In this document: one piece after another, positions 14,351 to 17,771 of the stretch
Layout: the number at the start of each line of letters is the position of its first letter
Numbering within the stretch: position 1 is the stretch's first letter
Source: Candidatus Parcubacteria bacterium
Lineage (GTDB): Bacteria > Patescibacteriota > Minisyncoccia > Phycocordibacterales > UBA12088
DNA length: 17,771 bases
Direction: 5' to 3'
Assembly: GCA_003694545.1 (NCBI GenBank)
Contig: RFKD01000044.1
Span: forward strand, 1-17,771
Translations under genes and position numbers: made by a program
The notes under the pieces: generated by a model
Told to the model about the DNA's origin: nothing
What the model saw: only the letters and a program-made list of their open reading frames with translations
The model's database searches: none

Positions 14351-14486
14351 TTCGGTCACCAGTTCTAAGTCCTCGCTTCGCGCTTTGCGCTCGCTGCGGC
14401 TAAGAACTCGCGACCCCGCCCCCCGCCCTCGCCTCGCTTCGCTCGGCGGCTTCGCGGGCGGGGGGTTTCGAATCCCTGTCGGGGCC
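14351..14486. repeat. Palindrome-rich non-coding spacer with tRNA-like debris
   Basis: No gene is supported in 14214-14531. Between the two direct repeats lie two more imperfect palindromes: one bounded by AGTTCT (14361-14366) and AGAACT (14403-14408) with GCGC-TTT-GCGC at its centre, and one with CCCCCCGCCC against GGGCGGGGGG (about 14420-14466). At its right end, on the plus strand, GGGGTTTCGAATCCCTGTCG resembles a tRNA T arm running into an acceptor strand, in inverted orientation to the real tRNA-Gln. The word TCGCTTCGC recurs in several of the hairpins. Frames read through here give only repetitive Arg/Ser-rich shadows. Confidence 0.6.
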
Positions 14487-14544
14487 CGCAAATGTACTCG
14501 CTCGGACGCTTCGCGTCCTCGCGAACATTTGCTGCCCGGCAGGG
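14487..14544. repeat. 58-bp direct repeat, tRNA-proximal copy
   Basis: Same 58 bases as 14293-14350. Here the right 13 bases are the true 3' end of the tRNA-Gln gene, and the 45-nt palindrome (14488-14532) starts at the tRNA discriminator base. The encoded 3' sequence after the acceptor is GCAAATG, so CCA is not encoded. Confidence 0.85.
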
Positions 14545-14602
14545 ATTCGAACCCCAATTTCCACGTCCAAAGCGTGGCGTCCTACCCTTAGACGACCGGG
14601 CA
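14532..14602 (-). tRNA. tRNA-Gln (anticodon UUG)
   Basis: Read on the minus strand: acceptor TGCCCGG pairs with CCGGGCA (7 bp); D arm GTC-TAAGGGTAG-GAC; anticodon stem CCACG/CGTGG with loop CTTTGGA, putting TTG at positions 34-36 (Gln, reads CAA); short variable loop; T arm TGGGG-TTCGAAT-CCCTG with two wobble pairs at the outer end. The discriminator is G, as expected for Gln. CCA is not encoded. A TGGTATAGT promoter element ends 9 nt before the 5' end. The 71-nt length and all arms are normal. Its 3' end is duplicated 194 bp downstream. Confidence 0.95.
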
Positions 14603-14611
14603 AGTTCTCAC

Positions 14612-14620
14612 ACTATACCA
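14612..14620 (-). promoter_or_regulatory. Extended -10 promoter of tRNA-Gln
   Basis: TGGTATAGT on the minus strand, ending 9 nt before the first tRNA base. Transcription would start within a few bases of the mature 5' end. No good -35 is seen 17 nt upstream (GTGAAG). Confidence 0.55.
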
Positions 14621-14636
14621 CAACTCTCTTAAGACT

Positions 14637-15590
14637 TCACACGCGGGAATTCGCGTTGAGCTTCCCTTCCCGCTCATCCAGAATTTCGTAGTCCAGAATT
14701 TCTTCGAGAATGTCTTCAAGAGTAATGATGCCGACAATGTCGCCTTCATGATTGCGCACGATACGCAGGTGCTCACGAGAGCGTAACAGTTCGGTTAGAA
14801 TGGTGTCCAGTGGGGTAGTGGTGCTCACAAATCGCACTGGCAAAGAAGCGATACCGGAAAACAGCTGATGATCGTTGCCTTGCGCGAGCGTACACACGAT
14901 ATCGTGTAGGTGCACGATTCCCACAAAACCTCCATCCTCCCCTATGAGCGGAAAACGGCTGAAGCCGCTTCGGCATATTCGCAAGAGCGTCTCGGGAGAA
15001 AGCGCGTCTTCTACCCGTAATGCCACCACTTGAGGCCACGGCGTCATAATTTCGCCAGCGCGCTTGTGGGAAAAGGTTAGCGCCCCTTTGTTAATGCGCT
15101 CCTCATCGGCGTCAATGTCGCTGTGGGCGCAGTCTTCATGTTCAGCGATAAGCTCAATGAGCTCGTCCTGAGCATACACGGAAGGCAATTCATGCCCCGA
15201 CATTCTATCCAGCGCCGACGCGATGGGTTTTGCAACAGGAGTAGTAAGAAACAACAAGAGGCGAACCAAGGGCACAAACTTGGCGCTCAGCGGCAAACCC
15301 AAGGGTGAAATGCCGCCTGCGGTAAAATTTCACCAAACACAACAATAAGACAGGTTGCCAGCGTTGCCGCCGCGACACCCGCCATCAAGCTTCCCAAGAG
15401 TACAGAAAGCGCAGCGTTCACCAAAACATTCCCCAAAAGCAGTGAAGTGAGAAGGCGGCTGCCTTCCTTGCGCGCGCTCCACACGCGCCGCACGTCTGGG
15501 TCCCCCAAGCGCGCCTTGCGCCGCACTTCGTGCAGCGAAACCCCGAAGAAGGCCCCAAGTCAAGCCAGAAAATAACGCTGAGAGCAACAA
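14637..15590 (-). pseudogene. CNNM (DUF21) + CBS-pair membrane protein, broken by two compensating frameshifts
   Basis: Hemolysin/CorC-like proteins of this family have an N-terminal CNNM membrane domain and a CBS pair and are linked to Mg2+/divalent cation transport or sensing. Here the CNNM start LLLSALFSGLTWGLL is in one frame (from 15590, TTG). SLHEVRRKARLGDP to LLLGNVLVNAALSVLLG and VVFGEILPQA lies in a second (about 15545-15315). LGLPLSAKFVPLVRLLLFL plus the CBS pair (RAGEIMTPW, FSRFPLIGEDGGFVGIVHLHDIV, GIITLEDILEEI) is back in the first (15302-14637). One extra base near 15541-15546 and one missing base near 15308-15316 would explain it. The C-terminal CorC/HlyC domain is absent. The true start is unclear: the first frame has a TGA upstream and no ATG. 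It may be a pseudogene or assembly indels in an intact gene. Confidence 0.8.
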
Positions 15591-15654
15591 TAAAACAACG
15601 ATGGCCCGCCTTCCTCAAGGCTCATACCTAATGCGCTACACGCTTATCCCCAAC

Positions 15655-15685
15655 GATAAAAATGCCGCGCTCCGCTCATTGGCAT
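15655..15685 (-). terminator. Possible weak terminator after dnaX
   Basis: On the minus strand a short ATGCC/GGCAT stem (15685-15681 with 15666-15662) with a 14-nt loop is followed by TTTTTATCG. It begins 20 nt after the dnaX stop. The stem is short, so confidence is low. The 114-nt gap 15591-15704 shows nothing else I can support. Confidence 0.35.
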
Positions 15686-15704
15686 GGCTTGATCGCACAC
15701 ATGA

Positions 15705-16760
15705 TTACTTCGCCTCAGCCGATGATCGATGCTCCGCAAGCGAAAATACCGCCACCTCCAACGCAACAAGAGGATCAGTGAGGCGCGCCCCTTCTATTTG
15801 CGCGCGCAGAAGGTGGGCGAGCGTTCGCGAAGTCAGCGTGGAGGGGAACATTTGAGCGAGCTTGCGGGCTTCTTGCATCACATTCTCGCGTTGCGCGGCG
15901 ACTTCTTCCAGGAGATCAGGCGCGGTGCGCGCGTAAAGCACAAAGCGCATCATTTCAACCACAGCCTCCATCACTGCCCCCGGATTCGTCCCGTCCTCGC
16001 GCCACTTCGCGACAACCTCAATCGCCCGCGCGAACGCTCCTTCTCCCAACGCTCGCAATAACGCGGCCGCTTGAGCGTATTGCGGCGCTCCCGCAATGCG
16101 ATACACAATCTCGGGCGTGATCCCTTCTTCAGATTCCCGCGCGGCATCTATTGCTTGCTGAAGCAAAACGAGCGCGTCCCGGTAGGACCCTTCCGAAAGA
16201 TGAGCCAGCTGAGACAGCGCCGCGTCATCGGCCGACATCTCCTCCGCAAGCGCCACGCGGCGCAGGAGCGCTTGAATTTGCTCCACGGACGGACTCTTGA
16301 AGCGCACCACCACGCAACGCGATCGGATGGTCACGGGAACCTTTTGTTCTTCCGTTGTGGCGAGCACAAAAACGACATGGTCCGGCGGCTCTTCTAATAC
16401 CTTCAAAAACGCGTTGAACGCTTCCCGCGTGAGCATATGGACCTCGTCGATGATATACACCTTGCGGGGGGAGCGAAATGGCCGCACGAACACCTCTTCG
16501 CGCAAGCGGCGGATGTCATCAATACCGCGGTTGGACGCGGCATCCATTTCTATAATGTCTTCCTCACTCGCACCCGCTTCGCGCGCAAGAATGCGGGCAA
16601 TAGTGGTTTTGCCGACGCCTCGTGTGCCGCTAAACAAGTACGCGTGGGCGAGTGTTTTTTCTTCAAGCGCACGACGCAATACAGCGACCGCCTCGTCCTG
16701 CCCAACAACTTCCTCAAACCGCCGAGGGCGATACTTCCGATACAAGGCAAGGGTTGTCAT
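15705..16760 (-). CDS. dnaX: DNA polymerase III subunit gamma/tau, short form without zinc module
   Basis: The clamp-loader ATPase that loads the beta sliding clamp. Signature start LYRKYRPRRFEEVVGQDEAV, Walker A GTRGVGKT (45-52), DAASNRGIDDIR (73-84), Walker B VYIIDEVHML (101-110), FNAFLKVLEEPPDHVVF, and sensor/arginine-finger ATTEEQKVPVTIRSRC (134-149). Between ILAREAG and DIIEMDAAS there are only a few residues: the four-Cys zinc module found there in E. coli and most bacteria (about 25 residues) is absent. I recall similar zinc-less DnaX in Parcubacteria. At 351 aa it has domains I-III only and no tau-specific tail, so it is gamma-like. The ATG at 16760 is the only sensible start, 7 nt after a TGGTACGAT box, with no Shine-Dalgarno. 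Confidence 0.95.
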   Translation of the reverse strand: MTTLALYRKYRPRRFEEVVGQDEAVAVLRRALEEKTLAHAYLFSGTRGVGKTTIARILAREAGASEEDIIEMDAASNRGIDDIRRLREEVFVRPFRSPRKVYIIDEVHMLTREAFNAFLKVLEEPPDHVVFVLATTEEQKVPVTIRSRCVVVRFKSPSVEQIQALLRRVALAEEMSADDAALSQLAHLSEGSYRDALVLLQQAIDAARESEEGITPEIVYRIAGAPQYAQAAALLRALGEGAFARAIEVVAKWREDGTNPGAVMEAVVEMMRFVLYARTAPDLLEEVAAQRENVMQEARKLAQMFPSTLTSRTLAHLLRAQIEGARLTDPLVALEVAVFSLAEHRSSAEAK

Positions 16761-16767
16761 AGGCGGT

Positions 16768-16776
16768 ATCGTACCA
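16768..16776 (-). promoter_or_regulatory. Extended -10 promoter of dnaX
   Basis: TGGTACGAT on the minus strand with ACCGCCT between it and the ATG at 16760, placing transcription start at about the A of the ATG. The expected -35 position falls inside the 19-bp hairpin stem and shows no match (AGGCGC). Confidence 0.5.
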
Positions 16777-16777
16777 C

Positions 16778-16821
16778 ACGCGCCCGTGACGCGCCTTTCT
16801 ACAGGCGCGTCACGGGCGCGT
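16778..16821 (-). terminator. 19-bp perfect GC-rich hairpin between two genes
   Basis: ACGCGCCCGTGACGCGCCT (16778-16796) is exactly complementary to 16803-16821 with the 6-nt loop TTCTAC. It begins 20 nt after the stop of the upstream membrane-protein gene and ends against the dnaX -10 box. No U tract follows on the minus strand. Probably a transcript-end hairpin; because it fills the -35 region of dnaX it could also affect that promoter. Confidence 0.6.
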
Positions 16822-16841
16822 CAAAGAAAACCCGCTCCTTC

Positions 16842-17285
16842 TTAGTTATCTGCCCTTTTCTCCTTTTTTATGGAAACCTTGTGAGTGGCGCGCTTCACCG
16901 CCTTCTTGCCCTTTTGCGCCACTCGGGCAAGGTCGCGCTCTGCGGCTTGCCATTGGCGCTTCAACTCTTCGGCAAGACGACGCGCTTCTTCCTCGCCAAT
17001 ATCCTTCACTTTCGCATACCTCGCAAGCACCTGATCCACGATCGCGCTCACGACTTCTTTGTTGACCTCCTTGGCTTTCTCCAGCTTTTCAATAACCTCA
17101 CCTTTGGCTTTTACCATCCATCCGCGGACCTTCGCGCGGTTCTTTTTCGCGTGTTTACTGCCGTAGAGAAAATACGCCGCGGCGGCGCCAACGGCGGCCA
17201 TCGCGGAAAGACCGGCAACGATACCGCCCTGTTTCGCGGCGCTCATTTTGTTGTCACCGGTTGATGTGTTGTTCTGCTTTGGCAT
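16842..17285 (-). CDS. Lysine-rich single-pass membrane protein, conserved hypothetical
   Basis: A 147-aa protein with a polar N-terminus, a glycine/alanine-rich membrane helix (about 20-42, GGIVAGLSAMAAVGAAAAYFLYG), then a very basic coiled region. SKHAKKNRAKVRGWMVKAKG (43-62) and EVIEKLEKAKEVNKEVVSAI resemble a type common in Parcubacteria and recall YtxH-like proteins, but I know no function. The C-terminus (VAQKGKKAVKRATHKVSIKK, about 122-141) is rich in Lys, Ala and Thr and superficially like a histone H1 tail. Topology by the positive-inside rule puts the basic domain in the cytoplasm, where it could touch DNA, RNA or acidic lipids; this is inference. The ATG at 17285 is the first in frame. 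A promoter lies 53 nt upstream and the hairpin 16778-16821 ends the unit. Confidence 0.75.
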   Translation of the reverse strand: MPKQNNTSTGDNKMSAAKQGGIVAGLSAMAAVGAAAAYFLYGSKHAKKNRAKVRGWMVKAKGEVIEKLEKAKEVNKEVVSAIVDQVLARYAKVKDIGEEEARRLAEELKRQWQAAERDLARVAQKGKKAVKRATHKVSIKKEKRADN

Positions 17286-17338
17286 ACGATAAGAAAAATA
17301 CTACCTCAATAAATAAACGGATAATGCATGACACCGTA

Positions 17339-17347
17339 AGTATAGCA
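17339..17347 (-). promoter_or_regulatory. Extended -10 promoter upstream of the lysine-rich membrane protein
   Basis: TGCTATACT on the minus strand, the same nine bases as the promoter at 12129-12137. It lies 53 nt before the ATG at 17285 and 20 nt after the stop of the preceding gene, so this transcript would have a leader of about 45 nt. Confidence 0.5.
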
Positions 17348-17366
17348 CACTACAAAAAGAAAACCG

Positions 17367-17693
17367 TTAGCGCTCTTCTTCGTTACCTTCCTGTCTGTGA
17401 GTCGTATTGCCAAACTCATGCCGAGACTGCCGAGTATGGCGACGCGGCTTTACTCCTATCAGCGACAAAAGAGCGCGAAGACTCTCGACACCTTCGCTCG
17501 CGACTTCTCCCGCTTGCGCGACGCTCGCGCGCGCTTGGGCAACCATTTCTCGCAAATCGCTCACGATCTCATCTGCAGTGCGCACAATGCGCAAGACATA
17601 CCATAAAACAGCAACCACTAACCCGGCAACTATTACGACCGCAACGCTCGTTATGAGGAAAAAGAGATGCATCTGCAGGAAACTTATTTCCAT
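17367..17693 (-). CDS. Small membrane protein with DUF948-like helix, hypothetical
   Basis: A 108-aa protein: MEISFLQMHLFFLITSVAVV opens a long membrane segment (about 9-33, LFFLITSVAVVIVAGLVVAVLWYVL), followed by an amphipathic helix RIVRTADEIVSDLREMVAQARASVAQAGEV resembling the coiled part of DUF948/YtxG-type proteins, and a basic polar tail (KPRRHTRQSRHEF) ending in EEER. I do not know a function. It pairs with the downstream single-pass protein, an arrangement like ytxG-ytxH in Firmicutes, which is only a loose analogy. The frame opens at 17732, but the ATG at 17693, 10 nt after a TGGGACAAT box, is the better start. The longer start would add a Cys/Gly-rich stretch translated from the promoter. 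Confidence 0.7.
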   Translation of the reverse strand: MEISFLQMHLFFLITSVAVVIVAGLVVAVLWYVLRIVRTADEIVSDLREMVAQARASVAQAGEVASEGVESLRALLSLIGVKPRRHTRQSRHEFGNTTHRQEGNEEER

Positions 17694-17703
17694 ACTGCGT
17701 GTT

Positions 17704-17712
17704 ATTGTCCCA
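17704..17712 (-). promoter_or_regulatory. Extended -10 promoter of the DUF948-like gene
   Basis: TGGGACAAT on the minus strand, 10 nt before the ATG at 17693. GACAAT differs from TATAAT at two positions; the TG extension supports it. It lies just after the end palindrome. Confidence 0.42.
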
Positions 17713-17725
17713 CATCCTCCACAGC

Positions 17726-17767
17726 GCCGCAACTCTCGCGCGCCGCGCGGCGCGCGAGAGTTGCGGC
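17726..17767. terminator. 42-bp perfect GC-rich palindrome
   Basis: GCCGCAACTCTCGCGCGCCG (17726-17745) and its exact complement (17748-17767) flank a central CG, so the whole 42 bp is self-complementary. It should form a hairpin with a few unpaired bases at the tip. It lies at the boundary between the DUF948-like gene and whatever lies to the right. No U tract follows on the minus strand. Probably an mRNA 3'-end hairpin of the next gene. Confidence 0.6.
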
Positions 17768-17771
17768 TTCC

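Noticed and set aside
14339..14360. A second tRNA gene at the distal repeat
   Set aside because: Only the 3' acceptor and part of the T stem are present; no anticodon or D arm follows, so it is a fragment.
14298..14591. Open frames over the palindromic repeats, both strands
   Set aside because: They translate repeated hairpins and the tRNA gene (Arg/Ser/Ala-rich, with the same peptide pieces recurring), which is the usual annotation artefact.
17306..17329. A seven-codon leader peptide (MHYPFIY) before the lysine-rich membrane protein
   Set aside because: It starts 9 nt after the -10 box, which is suggestive, but it is too short, has no repeated regulatory codons, and no attenuator hairpin lies between it and the gene.
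1..17771. CRISPR array, transposase, integrase or phage genes
   Set aside because: I found no regularly spaced repeats with unique spacers and no recognisable recombinase or capsid/tail motifs in any frame.
1..17771. Recoded UGA (Gracilibacteria/SR1 code)
   Set aside because: Several genes end naturally at TGA with the family-expected length (for example the SET gene and the TaqI-like methyltransferase), and no conserved domain is interrupted by in-frame TGA except where frameshifts explain it.

Overview
The window looks like a high-GC, gene-dense bacterial chromosome segment, most likely from the Candidate Phyla Radiation (Patescibacteria, Parcubacteria-like). This is inference from several things together: a short DnaX without its usual zinc module, a tandem CxxC-x18-CxxC zinc-ribbon protein, a thrombospondin-type-3 (DxDxDG) surface protein, a lysine-rich single-pass membrane protein of a kind common in that group, almost no Shine-Dalgarno sequences, and start codons lying 7-10 nt after a -10 box. 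TAA, TAG and TGA all serve as stops, so this is the standard bacterial code, not the UGA=Gly code of Gracilibacteria/SR1.

Layout. Bases 1-1193: a partial secreted protein and uppP, both on the minus strand. 1299-2189: a membrane-anchored DsbA-like thiol oxidoreductase, the only plus-strand gene, divergent from uppP and convergent on the next unit. 2263-6532 (minus): a repair/RNA-modification operon, ung - TrmH-like methyltransferase - UvrD/AddA-like helicase with a C-terminal RecB-type nuclease. 6615-6914: the small zinc-ribbon protein. 7073-12121 (minus): a probable operon reading 50-aa membrane ORF / 616-aa TSP3 surface protein / histidine kinase / SET-domain protein / RNA m5U methyltransferase, with gaps of 20 nt or less, or overlaps. 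12201-14213 (minus): an AT-richer two-gene restriction-modification cassette whose methyltransferase strongly resembles M.TaqI. 14214-14610: a palindrome-rich stretch with a tRNA-Gln(UUG) gene and a 58-bp direct repeat of the tRNA 3' end plus its flank. 14637-15590: a CNNM/CBS membrane-protein gene broken by two compensating frameshifts. 15705-16760: dnaX. 16842-17693: two small single-pass membrane proteins. The window ends in a 42-bp perfect palindrome.

How the genes fit together. The ung-TrmH-helicase unit joins uracil excision, RNA 2'-O-methylation and a helicase-nuclease for break processing. The five-ORF unit puts an extracytoplasmic sensor kinase next to a large exported, calcium-binding-type protein and follows them with two methyltransferases, one of them a eukaryote-like SET protein. 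No response regulator is present. The restriction cassette sits beside the tRNA and looks acquired.

The observations most worth following up are the tRNA-Gln 3'-end duplication with its nested palindromes, the SET gene overlapping an RNA methyltransferase gene, the surface protein whose apparent membrane/export segment lies in another frame, and the double frameshift in the CNNM gene. Repeated formats are also visible: extended -10 boxes (TGnTAxxxT) close to start codons, and unrelated GC-rich perfect inverted repeats at gene boundaries. All functions are assigned by reading motifs from the sequence; no database search was possible.
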